From contig JBAOIN010000016.1 of assembly GCA_037045455.1 (NCBI GenBank), positions 248,001 to 312,000 of the forward strand: a stretch of 64,000 bases of DNA, written 5' to 3'. The translations under genes were made by a program, and so were the position numbers. Source of the stretch: JADKAV01 sp037045455 (GTDB lineage: Bacteria; Actinomycetota; Actinomycetes; S36-B12; UBA10799). A model generated the notes under the pieces. That model was not told where the DNA came from. It made no database searches and saw only the letters and a program-made list of their open reading frames with translations. Below, piece by piece: positions 51,802 through 61,213 of this stretch (positions are counted from its first letter, which is position 1; each line of letters begins with the position of its first letter).

Positions 51802-52947
51802 ATGCGCCGCAGCATCTACACGCAAGATCACGAAGCGTTCCGGGCGTCGGTGCGGACCTGGCTGGATCGCGAAGTGCGCCCCCGGCTTGACGAGTTCGTC
51901 GAAGCCAAAGGCATCAGCCGCGACATCTGGACCGGTGCCGGCAAGCAGGGGTTCCTGGGCCTGGAGATCCCCGAGGAGTACGGCGGTTCGGAGGCCGGCG
52001 ACTACCGCTTCAACGCGGTGATGAGCGAGGAACTGTCGGCCGTCTCGGCCGCGATGTCGTCCTGCCTGGGAATTCATGCGGACATCGTGGCGCCGTACTT
52101 GCGCGACCTCTGCACGCCCGAACAGAAGGAACGCTGGTTGCCCGGTTTCTGCACTGGCGAACTCGTCACGGCCATAGCGATGACTGAGCCCTCCGGTGGA
52201 TCTGATCTCGCGGCCCTGCGTACCACCGCGGTGCAAGACGGTGACACGTTCATCCTGAACGGCTCGAAGACATTCATCACCAACGGCTGGTCGGCTGACC
52301 TCGTGGTGGTGGCCGCGCGGACGACGCCGGGTTCGGGGGCCAAGGGGATCTCGTTGTTCGCGGTCGAGACGGGCATGGAGGGTTTCACCCGCGGCCGGAA
52401 GCTGGACAAAGTGGGTCAAGAGGAGAGCGACACCGCGGAGTTGTTCTTCACCGACGTCCGGGTGCCGGCGGCCAACTTGATCGGCGATGTCGACCGTGGC
52501 TTCATCCACATGATGGAACGGCTCCCGCAGGAACGGCTGGGCGCGGGGGTTTCCAACATCGCGCACGCCGCGGCAGTGCTGCAGGAGACGTTGGCCTACA
52601 TCCAGGAACGCAAGGCGTTCGGTCAGCCGATCGGCGCCTTCCAGCACAACAAGTTCCTGGCCGCCGAACTGGTCACCATGATCGAGGTCTCGCAGGCTTT
52701 CGTCGACCAGTGCGTCATGGCGTTCACCGAGGGGACCCTGACCGCCGTCGATGCCGCCAAGGCGAAGTGGTGGTCGGCGCAGGTGCAGAACGACGTGATC
52801 GACGCGTGCGTCCAGCTTTACGGTGGATATGGCTACATGAACGAGTACCGGGTCGCCCGGGCCTGGCGGGATGCCCGCGTGACGAAGATCTGGGCGGGCA
52901 GCAACGAGATCATGAAGGAACTGATCGGGCGCGAGCTCGGGCTCTAA
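51802..52947 (+). CDS. Acyl-CoA dehydrogenase
   Basis: 381 aa from the ATG at 51802, 1 nt after the FabG-like stop. ACAD fold: LEIPEEYGGSEAGDYRF, AIAMTEPSGGSDLAALRT (FAD/substrate signature TEPxxGSD), FITNGWSADLVVV, YIQERKAFGQPIGAFQ and the C-terminal YGGYGYMNEYRVARAWRD with GSNEIMKELIGR. Uses FAD to oxidise an acyl-CoA; chain length unknown. An alternative start at 51784 would overlap the upstream gene and is less likely. Its stop lies next to a CTAA-flanked trace that resembles a MITE end. Confidence 0.92.
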   Translation: MRRSIYTQDHEAFRASVRTWLDREVRPRLDEFVEAKGISRDIWTGAGKQGFLGLEIPEEYGGSEAGDYRFNAVMSEELSAVSAAMSSCLGIHADIVAPYLRDLCTPEQKERWLPGFCTGELVTAIAMTEPSGGSDLAALRTTAVQDGDTFILNGSKTFITNGWSADLVVVAARTTPGSGAKGISLFAVETGMEGFTRGRKLDKVGQEESDTAELFFTDVRVPAANLIGDVDRGFIHMMERLPQERLGAGVSNIAHAAAVLQETLAYIQERKAFGQPIGAFQHNKFLAAELVTMIEVSQAFVDQCVMAFTEGTLTAVDAAKAKWWSAQVQNDVIDACVQLYGGYGYMNEYRVARAWRDARVTKIWAGSNEIMKELIGRELGL

Positions 52948-52994
52948 GCAGTGGTTCCCTAAAGACGCAGTGGCACAAGACCGATGCATGTGTC

Positions 52995-53153
52995 ATGGCG
53001 AGCGTTACTCCGGGTTGGTACCCCGATCCCTGGATCCCGCAGATGAAGCGCTGGTGGGACGGCCACGGCTGGACCCACGAGACCCTGCCGGCGCGTGAGA
53101 CCGAGTTGATTCCGGCGCAGCGCGCCCACCGCTGGCCAGCAGCCTGGCGCTGA
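52995..53153 (+). CDS. Short DUF2510 protein
   Basis: 52 aa. Contains one DUF2510 module: TPGWYPDPWIPQMKRWWDGHGWTHETL. In Actinobacteria this module normally precedes transmembrane segments; here the protein ends after it, with a short Arg/Trp-rich tail. It could be a complete small protein, or a remnant of a longer gene. An ATG nine bases upstream (52986) reads in the same frame and is also possible. Confidence 0.6.
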   Translation: MASVTPGWYPDPWIPQMKRWWDGHGWTHETLPARETELIPAQRAHRWPAAWR

Positions 53154-53211
53154 GGACTGGCGCAGGGTTCAGGTCATCACAGGCCACTACGTGACCGGAT
53201 ATTGACCCAAA

Positions 53212-53637
53212 CTAATTCCCGGCGCTGATCACGGGCAGGGTCTCCACCGCCCCGCGAATCGCCGGGGGAATCTCGACCGGTCGCCGGTTAGCAGCATCTA
53301 CGTACACATGCACAAAGCGGCCGACCGCTTTCACGTCTGCCTCCCCGAGGCGGAAGACGGCCAGCCGGTAGGTGATGCTGGAGGTCCCGATCCGTTCGGT
53401 CGCGATCCCGATCTCGAGCACGTCCGGGAACGCGACCTCGGCGAAGAATTCGCAACTCACGCTGGCCACGACCCCCAGCGGAAGGCTCCGCACGTTGGGA
53501 CAGACCTGCATCAGCCAGCCGTTCACCGCGGTGTCCAGGTACTCGAAGTAGGTGGCGTTGTTGATGTGCCCGTACTCGTCGTTGTCGTTCCAGCGGGTGG
53601 CGATCGGGTAGACCACGGGGAAGTCGGCGCGATTCAC
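53212..53637 (-). CDS. Acyl-CoA thioesterase (4-hydroxybenzoyl-CoA thioesterase-like hot dog)
   Basis: 141 aa, GTG start overlapping the stop of the upstream gene by 4 nt. Hot-dog fold: TRWNDNDEYGHINNATYFEYLDTAVNGW carries the Asp/Asn and conserved helix, followed by SVSCEFFAEVAFPDVLEIGI. Family hydrolyses acyl-CoA thioesters. Coupled to the hydroxyacid-oxoacid transhydrogenase gene, so an acid/CoA metabolism role is likely. Confidence 0.88.
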   Translation of the reverse strand: MNRADFPVVYPIATRWNDNDEYGHINNATYFEYLDTAVNGWLMQVCPNVRSLPLGVVASVSCEFFAEVAFPDVLEIGIATERIGTSSITYRLAVFRLGEADVKAVGRFVHVYVDAANRRPVEIPPAIRGAVETLPVISAGN

Positions 53638-54860
53638 ATGGACTCCTCAAAGACCCGCGCGAGATCGTCGGGTGTCACATCGACCGGCGCCATCGACAGC
53701 AGTCGTTGCTGAGCCATCGCGCCCGTCACCAGATCCGGGATGTCGGCTGGCCCGAAACCTACTTCGCGCAATCCGCTGGGCATGCCCACGGCATCCATGA
53801 TCCCGCGCAGAGTCGACGGCAGATCGACACCACCGAGCAGCGCGGCAGCGGTCCGGTGACGCTGCGGGGATGCGGGCTCGGTGAGGCGGAAGGCAGCCGG
53901 CGCTGTAAGGGAAACCGCCATCCCGTGCGGAACCAAAGGCTTCTCCTGCGGGTAATCCGCGGGCCGGTAATCGCGCACTCGCCCGGCAACCGGATAGGCA
54001 TTGGCATGTGGGATGTGAACCCCTGCGTTGCCGAACCCCATGCCGGCCAGCGTCGCTGCCAGCGACATCGCACCGCGGGCTTTGGGATCGTTGTCGCGCA
54101 CCGCCGGAACGAACGCTTCGGCCATCATCGACAGCGCCGCCTGTGCCCACATGTCCGAGATCGGGTTGGCGCCGCAGTAGGGCACGCGCTGTTCGGCGGT
54201 CTTGGCCTCGAATGCGTCGAACGGCCTCGCTGTGTAGCTCTCCAGAGCGTGGCACAGGATGTCCAGTCCGGCGCTGGCCGTCACCATCGGCGGCTGGGTC
54301 ATCGTCAGGTCTGGATCCACAACCGCAAGTGACGGCCGCAGCGCTGCGTGGCTGATGCCGGTCTTCACGTGCTGCTCGAGAACATCGAGCACGCAGATCG
54401 TGGTGCTCTCCGAGCCCGTACCGGTCGTGGTGGGCACGGCGATCAGCGGCTTCAAGGGCTGGCTCGGCGCCCGCCCCGCGCCGATTGGAGCATTCACGTA
54501 GTCCAGCAACGTGCCCGGGTTCGTCGCCATCAAGTTCGCGGCTTTGGCCGTGTCGATGCTGGAACCGCCGCCGACCGCAATCAACGCGTCGAAACGGCCA
54601 TTCCTGCGGACGAAGTCTGAGATGTCCTGCAGGCTGGCGTCGGTCGGTTCGACATGGACGTCGGCATAGACCGTCACGGCGCAGGGGAGCATGTCCACGA
54701 TCCGCTGCGGGGCGCCTGTGGCCTCGACACCCGCGTCCGTGACGATCAGGACGCTCTTGGCATCCCGCAGATGGAACGGGATGTCATTGATCGCACCCGG
54801 GCCATAGACCAACGGCGGCGCGGCGTAGGTGAAAACCGTCTCAAACCCCATCGCAGCCAT
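53634..54860 (-). CDS. Hydroxyacid-oxoacid transhydrogenase (iron-containing ADH)
   Basis: About 408 aa from the ATG at 54860 (an ATG at 54851 is also possible). Group III iron-alcohol dehydrogenase: FETVFTYAAPPLVYGPGA at the N-terminus is typical of ADHFE1/HOT, then AVGGGSSIDTAKAANL (NAD-binding GGGSxxDxxK), PTTTGTGSE, LDILCHALESYTA and metal ligands HIPHANAYP and VPHGMAVSLTAP. Transfers hydride between 4-hydroxybutyrate and 2-oxoglutarate in the characterised members. Operon with the thioesterase. Confidence 0.85.
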   Translation of the reverse strand: MAAMGFETVFTYAAPPLVYGPGAINDIPFHLRDAKSVLIVTDAGVEATGAPQRIVDMLPCAVTVYADVHVEPTDASLQDISDFVRRNGRFDALIAVGGGSSIDTAKAANLMATNPGTLLDYVNAPIGAGRAPSQPLKPLIAVPTTTGTGSESTTICVLDVLEQHVKTGISHAALRPSLAVVDPDLTMTQPPMVTASAGLDILCHALESYTARPFDAFEAKTAEQRVPYCGANPISDMWAQAALSMMAEAFVPAVRDNDPKARGAMSLAATLAGMGFGNAGVHIPHANAYPVAGRVRDYRPADYPQEKPLVPHGMAVSLTAPAAFRLTEPASPQRHRTAAALLGGVDLPSTLRGIMDAVGMPSGLREVGFGPADIPDLVTGAMAQQRLLSMAPVDVTPDDLARVFEESM

Positions 54861-54884
54861 GCTAGGCGGTGCCAGTCTTGGATC

Positions 54885-55509
54885 ATGAACAATCCGGAAG
54901 CAACCGCCCAGGCACTTGACATCCTGCGCTCCGGTGACGCGTTCCAGTGGTACGTCATCCCGATGCTGGCGCTGGTCATGTACGTGTACGCCAACGAGTA
55001 CGCACAGCGCAATTGGAAGCCGATCGCGGCCGGGCTCGCGTTGTACGGAGTGCACTGGTTCTTCGAGATCGGCAACGCGCTGATCCAGCACTTCTCAGGG
55101 CATGCCTTGTGGACTGTTCCGACCGGAACCTCCTTCCTCCTGCTGGTCGGGGTGGGTGTCGAACTGAGTCTGATGTTCTCGGTGGCCGGGCTGATCATGA
55201 GCAAGTTCCTGCCGGAGGACCCGGCGATGCGCATCCTGGGCATCCCGAACCGGTGGGTCTTCGCGGTAGGCAACGCTGCCTTCTTCGCGATCTTCGAGAT
55301 CTTCCTGGCCAAAACGCCCGCGTTCGTGTGGGTGTACTCGTGGTGGGGGCGCGTTGCCGGTGTTCGTGCTGGTCTACATCCCATTCTTCGTCGCGGCCTT
55401 CTGGACCTACGACCAACCCCCGAGCCGGCAGATCCAGTTCATCGGCAGTGTGTTCGCGATCGACGCGGTGATGCTGGTGCTGTTCGCGGGCGTGCTGGGC
55501 TGGATCTGA
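54885..55509 (+). CDS. Multi-pass membrane protein of unknown function (one apparent frameshift)
   Basis: About 207 aa reconstructed with five or six hydrophobic segments (YVIPMLALVMYVYANEY, AAGLALYGVHWFFEIGNAL, TSFLLLVGVGVELSLMFSV and others). The break near 55341-55355 is mended by removing one base, giving WWGALPVFVLVYIPFFVAAFW. I do not recognise the family. Divergent from the transhydrogenase gene, with about 24 nt between starts, so it may share control with it. Confidence 0.65.
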
Positions 55510-55608
55510 CCAGCGGAACGCCGTCCCGCGACCGTCAGGCACCTGACCGGGAGGCAGGGGATCTTCACGAGGTGTGGCGTGATGTGGCAATCCGTTAGCG
55601 CTCTCGGC

Positions 55609-55676
55609 ATCGGTGAGCACGCCGGGCGCCAAAATCCCGGCCGTGGGGCTAACTGATGCCCGGAATGCTCACGGAT
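55609..55676. repeat. GTGAGCA-family hairpin repeat, copy C
   Basis: Arms 55609-55630 and 55655-55676 (17 of 22 matching). The right arm, read on the minus strand, is ATCCGTGAGCATTCCGGGCATC, sharing all but one base with copy A over the same stretch. Lies between the convergent membrane protein and HMG-CoA reductase genes. Confidence 0.75.
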
Positions 55677-55690
55677 CGGTCGGCCCCGGT

Positions 55691-56862
55691 CTAGCGGTTG
55701 CGGCCCAACCGCTCGTGGCTGGTCACCCAGTCTCCCGCGAGCACTGCGCTGGCCAGGGACACCTCACCGGCCAGCACGACGGCCGCACAGATCTCTGCAA
55801 ACTTGTGCACGTTCCCCGGTCCCACGCAGCCGAGGAGTTCCAGGCACTCGCGTTGCGTGGGCAGACCGGTTCCGCCGCCGACCGTGGCCACGATCAAGGC
55901 CGGCAGCGTGATGCTCCAGTAGTAGTCGCCCTGATCGGTGACCTGCGAGTATGTGATTGCGGTGTGCGACTCCGAGACGTTCGCCGCGTCCTGGCCGGTG
56001 GCGATGAACAGCGCGGCCAACCCGTTCGCGGCGTGCGCGCCGTAGTTCGCGCTGCCGGCCAGAATCCCGCCGACCTGGCTCACCTGCCGCATCCGGAACA
56101 GCTGCATTGGCGTGACGCCCATCATGCGTTCGAGTAGGCCGGCCTGCAGTACTCCCTCTGCCACCACCCGCTTGCCACGGGTCCGCAGGACATTGAGTTG
56201 CGAGTGCTTCTTGTCGGTGTCGATCGCCCCCGACAGGACGTAGCGCGGTCCGTCGGGATGATTGGCCTTGATCCACTCACACGCGGCCCACGTCGCCCGC
56301 CCGACCATGTTCTGCCCCGCGGCGTCACCAGTCGTGTAGTCGAAGCGCAAGTACAGCATGCGGCCCCACGTGGTAGCGCTCGATCTCGATAAGCCGGCCT
56401 ACGCTGGTGGTCGATTCAGCCGCGGCGCTGATCTGCGAAAGGTGTTCCTCGATCCAAGCGGCCAGATCCCGTGCGCCCCGGGCATCGTCGAGGATGAACA
56501 CCGGTGCCCGCTGCATCCGGTCGTCTACGACGGTCGTCTTACACGCCACCCGACTCGCTGAGCAGGCGCATGCCCCGGTTGTAGCTGGCGACCAGCGTGC
56601 CCTCGGTCGTGGCCATGGGCACGTAGAAGTCCCCCTGCGCGTACTCGCCGTTGATGCGCAGTGGTCCGGCAAGGCCGATCGGCACCTGCGCGACACCGAG
56701 GAAGTTCTCGATGTTGCCGGGCAGCACGTCTGGCTCGAAGGAGAACGAGCCGACATGTCGCAGGTCCGCGCCGGTTTGCTCGTGGGCGAATTCGCGACGG
56801 CGCTGTGCTTGCTCACGGGTGTAGTCGTTGTCAAGATCGCGGGGAACCGGCAGTCGGGTCAT
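55691..56862 (-). CDS. HMG-CoA reductase, class I-like (two apparent frameshifts)
   Basis: About 389 aa reconstructed. N-terminus ENFLGVAQVPIGLAGPLRI (conserved ENxIGxxxxPxG), YVPMATTEGTLVAS with the catalytic Glu, then SGGV-KTTVVDDRMQRAPVF, FDYTTGDAAGQNM, PTQRECLELLGC and C-terminal HERLGRN with the catalytic His. Breaks at 56539-56543 and 56345-56365 are mended by one-base removals. Converts HMG-CoA to mevalonate with NADPH. The mevalonate pathway is uncommon in Actinobacteria, and no other pathway gene is visible here. Confidence 0.87.
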
Positions 56863-56872
56863 GGCCGTCAGG

Positions 56873-57814
56873 CTAATGCGGATCGCGGGCCCGGACGGCC
56901 TGTTCGCGAAGGCGTTGCTTGTGCAAGTACATCAGGCGGTCCGCCTCGTCCACGGCGTCCAAGAACTCCTCGCCCGGGTGCCACTGCCAGGCCCCATAGG
57001 TGAACCCGATCGGGGCGTACCGGATGAGGCGAGCCATGACGGCCTCGGTCTGTTCGGGCCCCAAGCCGGGCAGCACCAGGACGAACTCGTCGCCACCGGT
57101 CCGGGCCACGAGGTCGGAGCGCCGCAGACGGTGACGGAAACCGGCCACCAACTCGGACAGCAGCCGGTCACCCGCGACGTGGCCACGCTGGTCGTTGTAG
57201 GGCTTGAAGCCGTCGAGGTCAATGAAGACGACGGTGGTCGGCCGGCCGCTCCGCTCGGCCAAGGCTCGGACTATCTCAGCCTGATTGCGCAACCCCGCAC
57301 GGTTCAGCGCCCCTGTAAGAGGATCGTGCTCGCTGACCTGCCGGACCAGTTCGAGCAGACGCAACACAACCTCGGTCGTCGCCGCGACCATTGCAATGAT
57401 GACCGGGCCGATCCAGATTCCCAGCGGCTGCGGATTGAGCGTCAACGAGACGAGGTAAAGGACGCCCGCGACCACCAGCAGGATGCGCACCCGCACAGCG
57501 GATAGGGCGAAGGCCGCGACAATCATGAGAACCAGCAACTCCAGTCCATCCAGCACCTGCATCGCAGGGCGGGACGTGACAGCCGAATGCACAAGCACTA
57601 GACCCACGCTGGCGTACAGCGACCACTCGAACCCGGCGGCGAGACGCTCACCGACGGCAAGCGTGATCCCCGCCAGCCCGAGCCAGCCGAGTGCGCACAG
57701 CAGCACTGGCAATTCTGTGCCGGTCCAGCCCCCTGAGGCGACGAAGGGCAGCAACGTCAGCCCGGCAAGGACCTGGAAGGCTGCCAGGAGCACGTGGCGG
57801 GGTAGGTGGTTCAT
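56873..57814 (-). CDS. Membrane GGDEF diguanylate cyclase
   Basis: 313 aa. Five or six transmembrane helices in residues 1-150, then a GGDEF domain: LTGALNRAGLRNQ, VVFIDLDGFKPYND, GHVAGDRLLSEL, and the intact ARTGGDEFVLVLP active site with an RxxD inhibitory site (RRSD) five residues upstream. Likely makes c-di-GMP and is subject to product inhibition. ATG at 57814; it does not overlap the divergent flavodoxin-like gene. Confidence 0.9.
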   Translation of the reverse strand: MNHLPRHVLLAAFQVLAGLTLLPFVASGGWTGTELPVLLCALGWLGLAGITLAVGERLAAGFEWSLYASVGLVLVHSAVTSRPAMQVLDGLELLVLMIVAAFALSAVRVRILLVVAGVLYLVSLTLNPQPLGIWIGPVIIAMVAATTEVVLRLLELVRQVSEHDPLTGALNRAGLRNQAEIVRALAERSGRPTTVVFIDLDGFKPYNDQRGHVAGDRLLSELVAGFRHRLRRSDLVARTGGDEFVLVLPGLGPEQTEAVMARLIRYAPIGFTYGAWQWHPGEEFLDAVDEADRLMYLHKQRLREQAVRARDPH

Positions 57815-57886
57815 GACTGCGTGTGTGTTCCACTCATCCGCTCCTTTATGCGGTCTCGGTGCCGGACGTCCGGGTACGGGACGACC

Positions 57887-58489
57887 ATGCGAGCGCTGAT
57901 CCTCAACTGCACCCTGAAGTCCAGCCCGGGGGAGTCCAACACGGATGCTCTGTCCGACGTGGTCGCGGCGGCTTTGGAGGAAAAGGGGATCGCGGTCGAC
58001 CGTCGGCGGCTGGCCGATCTGGACATCCCGCCCGGAGTGCAGACCGACCTCGGGGACGGCGATGAGTGGCCAGGGGTGCACCAGGCCATAGGCCAGTCGG
58101 ACATCCTCATCGTCGCGACTCCGACCTGGTTGGGGCAGCCGTCCAGCATCGCCAAGCGGGCGCTGGAACGGATGGACGCGATGATCTCGGAGAAGAAGGA
58201 CGACGGCACCTATGCGGCCTACAACAAAGTTGCCGGCGTGATTGTGACGGGCAATGAGGACGGCGCCCACCACGTCATCGCGGAGGTGTGCCAGGCGTTG
58301 ATCGACATCGGATTCACCGTCCCGGGGCAGGCGTGGACGTACTGGAACAAAGGTCCCGGTCCCGGTCCGACCTACCTGGAGACCGACGAGGGTCACGATT
58401 GGTCGGCATCTACGGGGCGCACGATGGCAGCTAATCTGGCGGCCGTGGCAGAGGCGTTGCGACAGCATCCAATCCCAGCGCCGGATTGA
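57887..58489 (+). CDS. NADPH-dependent FMN reductase / flavodoxin-like protein
   Basis: 200 aa. Flavodoxin-fold FMN-binding loop LNCTLKSSPGESNT at the N-terminus and ATPTWLGQPSSIAKRALERMDA, typical of the NAD(P)H:FMN/quinone reductase family. Ends ANLAAVAEALRQHP. Reduces flavins, quinones or azo/nitro compounds. ATG at 57887 (an earlier in-frame start at 57806 lies within the antisense of the GGDEF gene start and is not preferred). Confidence 0.86.
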   Translation: MRALILNCTLKSSPGESNTDALSDVVAAALEEKGIAVDRRRLADLDIPPGVQTDLGDGDEWPGVHQAIGQSDILIVATPTWLGQPSSIAKRALERMDAMISEKKDDGTYAAYNKVAGVIVTGNEDGAHHVIAEVCQALIDIGFTVPGQAWTYWNKGPGPGPTYLETDEGHDWSASTGRTMAANLAAVAEALRQHPIPAPD

Positions 58490-58601
58490 TCAATTACACC
58501 GGAGATGGCTGGCCACAGTTCCACGGGCCGGCCAGGCTTCGCACGGGAAGCGTGCCCGGCAGCGGCTACAGTCGAAGAACCCCACACGAACGGACAAGCC
58601 C

Positions 58602-60209
58602 GTGACCGACGACTCGTCTCCCACATTCGCCGATCTCGGATTGCACGACCAGTTGCTCAAAGCCCTGCGCGATCTCGGCTACGAGACCCCCTCCCGCATC
58701 CAGGCTGCCACCATTCCGCCGCTGCTGGAAGGCAGGGATGTCGTCGGGCTCGCACAGACCGGTACCGGCAAGACTGCTGCGTTCGCGTTACCGATCCTGC
58801 AGCGCCTGGACTTGTCGCAGAAAGCCCCGCAGGCGCTGGTCCTGGCGCCTACCCGGGAACTCGCGCTGCAGGTGTGCGAGGCGTTCGAGCGCTACGCGGC
58901 CCGCATGCACGGCGTGAAGGTGCTGCCGGTCTACGGCGGGCAGGGATACGGCGTGCAACTCAGCGCCTTGCGGCGCGGTGTGCACATCGTGGTCGGGACG
59001 CCGGGCCGGATCATGGACCACTTGGACAAGCGCACGCTGGACCTGTCAGAACTGCGGTTCCTCGTCCTCGACGAAGCCGACGAGATGCTGAACATGGGCT
59101 TCGCCGAGGACGTCGAGACCATCCTCGCGCAGACCCCGGACGACAAGGATGTGGCGCTGTTCTCGGCGACCATGCCCAAGCAGATCCGGCGACTTGCCGC
59201 GCAATACCTCGATGACCCAGCCGAGATCGCGGTGGCCACCTCGACGTCCACCTCACCGCAGACGACCCAGCGCTACATGCTCGTCTCGTACCCGCAGAAG
59301 GTCGACGCGCTGACCCGCATCCTCGAGGTCGAGAACTTCGACGCGGCAATCGTGTTCGTGCGGACGAAGAACGAGACCGAGACGGTGGCCGAGAAGCTGC
59401 GCGCCCGCGGCTTCGCGGCGATGGCCATCAACGGTGACGTAGCCCAGCAGCAGCGGGAGCGCACCGTCGCGCAACTCAAGGCCGGCAAGATCGACGTCTT
59501 GATCGCCACCGACGTCGCAGCCCGCGGTCTGGACGTCGACCGGATCAGCCACGTGTTCAACTTCGACCTGCCGACCGATCCCGAGTCCTACATCCACCGG
59601 ATCGGCAGGACTGGGCGAGCGGGGCGGACCGGCGACGCGATCAGTTTCGTGACGCCACGCGAACGCCACCTGCTCAAGAGCATCGAGAAGGCGACCCGCA
59701 AGCAGTTGACGAAGATGGAACTGCCGACTGTCGAGGACATCAACAGCAGCCGGCTGGCCCGTTTCGACGACGCGATCACGCAGGCGCTCGGTTCCGAGGA
59801 CCTTGGATTCTTCCGCGACGTGGTCGCCCACTACGTGACCGAGTACGACGTTCCCGAGGCCGATGTGGCCGCCGCGCTGGCAGTCGTCGTGCAAGGCGGC
59901 GACCCGCTGCTGCTGGATGCCGAGCCGCAGCGCGAACAGCAACGTCTCATGGCCACCTACCGCATCTCGGTGGGCCGCCGACAGCGGGTGCAGCCGCGGA
60001 TGATCGTGGGCGCGCTGGCCAACGAAGGTGGGCTGCGCAGCCAGGACTTCGGCCGGATCGACATCCGCTCGGATCACTCCCTCGTGGACCTGCCGGCCGA
60101 CCTGCCCGACGACGTGGTCAAGAAGTTGCGCAAAACCCGGATCTCCGGCCAGCTGATCGAGTTGGCGCCAGATACCGGGCGAAAGCCGCGCCGCAAGCGC
60201 AATGCCTGA
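58602..60209 (+). CDS. DEAD-box RNA helicase (DeaD/CsdA type)
   Basis: 535 aa, GTG start. Q motif (FADLGLHDQLLKAL...TPSRIQ), AQTGTGKTAAF, PTRELALQV, VLDEADEML, SATMP, and HRIGRTGRAGRTG, followed by a C-terminal DbpA-like RNA-binding domain (about 450-520) and a basic tail (GRKPRRKRNA). Unwinds structured RNA; likely a ribosome-assembly or cold-adaptation factor. The downstream DoxX gene overlaps its last 8 nt. Confidence 0.94.
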   Translation: MTDDSSPTFADLGLHDQLLKALRDLGYETPSRIQAATIPPLLEGRDVVGLAQTGTGKTAAFALPILQRLDLSQKAPQALVLAPTRELALQVCEAFERYAARMHGVKVLPVYGGQGYGVQLSALRRGVHIVVGTPGRIMDHLDKRTLDLSELRFLVLDEADEMLNMGFAEDVETILAQTPDDKDVALFSATMPKQIRRLAAQYLDDPAEIAVATSTSTSPQTTQRYMLVSYPQKVDALTRILEVENFDAAIVFVRTKNETETVAEKLRARGFAAMAINGDVAQQQRERTVAQLKAGKIDVLIATDVAARGLDVDRISHVFNFDLPTDPESYIHRIGRTGRAGRTGDAISFVTPRERHLLKSIEKATRKQLTKMELPTVEDINSSRLARFDDAITQALGSEDLGFFRDVVAHYVTEYDVPEADVAAALAVVVQGGDPLLLDAEPQREQQRLMATYRISVGRRQRVQPRMIVGALANEGGLRSQDFGRIDIRSDHSLVDLPADLPDDVVKKLRKTRISGQLIELAPDTGRKPRRKRNA

Positions 60210-60600
60210 ACGGCTCGGGCGCTATCTACTGGCAGCGTTCATGGCCGTGGCGGGCGTTGGACACTTCCTGGCTGCTGACTCGTTCCGGGCGCAGGTGCCG
60301 CCGTGGATGCCGTGGCCAGAGGCCGTGATCGCGGTCTCTGGAGTCATCGAACTGGCCTTCGCTGTGGCGCTGTTTGCAGGCTGGAGGTTGCCGCTGGTGG
60401 GCTGGTTGCTGGCAGCTTTCTATGTCGTGGTGTTTCCCGGGAACGTCTCGCAGTTCCTGACTGGCACTGATGCGTTCGGCCTGGATTCGGATCTTGCACG
60501 CGGGGAGCGACTGCTCTTTCAGCCGGTACTCGTGGTCTGGGCGCTGTGGTGCACAGGTGCCTGGCGGGCCTGGCGTGACAGGTGGCCAGCGGCTTCCTGA
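60202..60600 (+). CDS. DoxX-family membrane protein
   Basis: 132 aa with four hydrophobic segments: LLAAFMAVAGVGHFL, AVIAVSGVIELAFAVALFAGW, LVGWLLAAFYVVVF and LLFQPVLVVWALW. The GHF and PGN residues fit the DoxX family. Its ATG overlaps the helicase 3' end by 8 nt, so it is probably in the same transcript. Function is unclear; some DoxX proteins act in thiol or redox metabolism. Confidence 0.82.
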   Translation: MPERLGRYLLAAFMAVAGVGHFLAADSFRAQVPPWMPWPEAVIAVSGVIELAFAVALFAGWRLPLVGWLLAAFYVVVFPGNVSQFLTGTDAFGLDSDLARGERLLFQPVLVVWALWCTGAWRAWRDRWPAAS

Positions 60601-60602
60601 TC

Positions 60603-61142
60603 TCAGGCAGCCGCGAACTTCTGCACCAACGCCGCGCAGAACGCCGGCAGGTCGCCCGGGTTGCGGCTCGTGATCAGCTGGCCGTCCTCGCAGAGTTGTT
60701 CGTCCACCCAGTTCGCCCCCGCGTTCTCGAGGTCGGTCCGCAGGCTCGGCCACGAGGTCACCGTCTTGCCCTTGACCGCATCGGCCTCCACCAGTGACCA
60801 GGGGCCGTGACAGATCGCCGCAACCGGCTTGCCACTTTCGACGAAGGACTTGACGAAGCCGACGGCTGAGGAGTCCATCCGCAGGGAGTCGGGGTTGATC
60901 ACTCCGCCGGGCAGGACAAGCGCATCGAAGTCCTCGCCGTGTGCGTTGCCGACAGTGGCGTCAACTGTGAAGGTGTCCGCCTTGTCGTGATGGTCGAAGC
61001 CCTGGATCGTGCCCGCTTCCAGCGACACCAGGCAGGGTTCGCCGCCGGCTTGTTCGACGGCCTTCCAGGGTTCGGTCAGTTCCACCTGCTCCACACCATC
61101 AGTGGCCAGGAATGCGATGCGACGTCCGTTCAACTCAGGCAT
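60603..61142 (-). CDS. DJ-1/PfpI-family protein
   Basis: 179 aa. Type-1 glutamine amidotransferase-like fold: GRRIAFLATDGVEQVEL with the conserved Glu, VLPGGVINPDSLR, and the nucleophile elbow AAICHGPWSLVEA (Cys-His). Ends in a helical tail. Members are chaperones, deglycases or proteases; PfpI/YhbO-like stress proteins match best. Convergent with DoxX. Confidence 0.9.
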   Translation of the reverse strand: MPELNGRRIAFLATDGVEQVELTEPWKAVEQAGGEPCLVSLEAGTIQGFDHHDKADTFTVDATVGNAHGEDFDALVLPGGVINPDSLRMDSSAVGFVKSFVESGKPVAAICHGPWSLVEADAVKGKTVTSWPSLRTDLENAGANWVDEQLCEDGQLITSRNPGDLPAFCAALVQKFAAA

Positions 61143-61213
61143 GTGGGATGCCTACCCGCCGACCCGTGGCTGATTCCCACGTGCAGCAAGGTCCCCATTT
61201 CCCATGCACGCCT

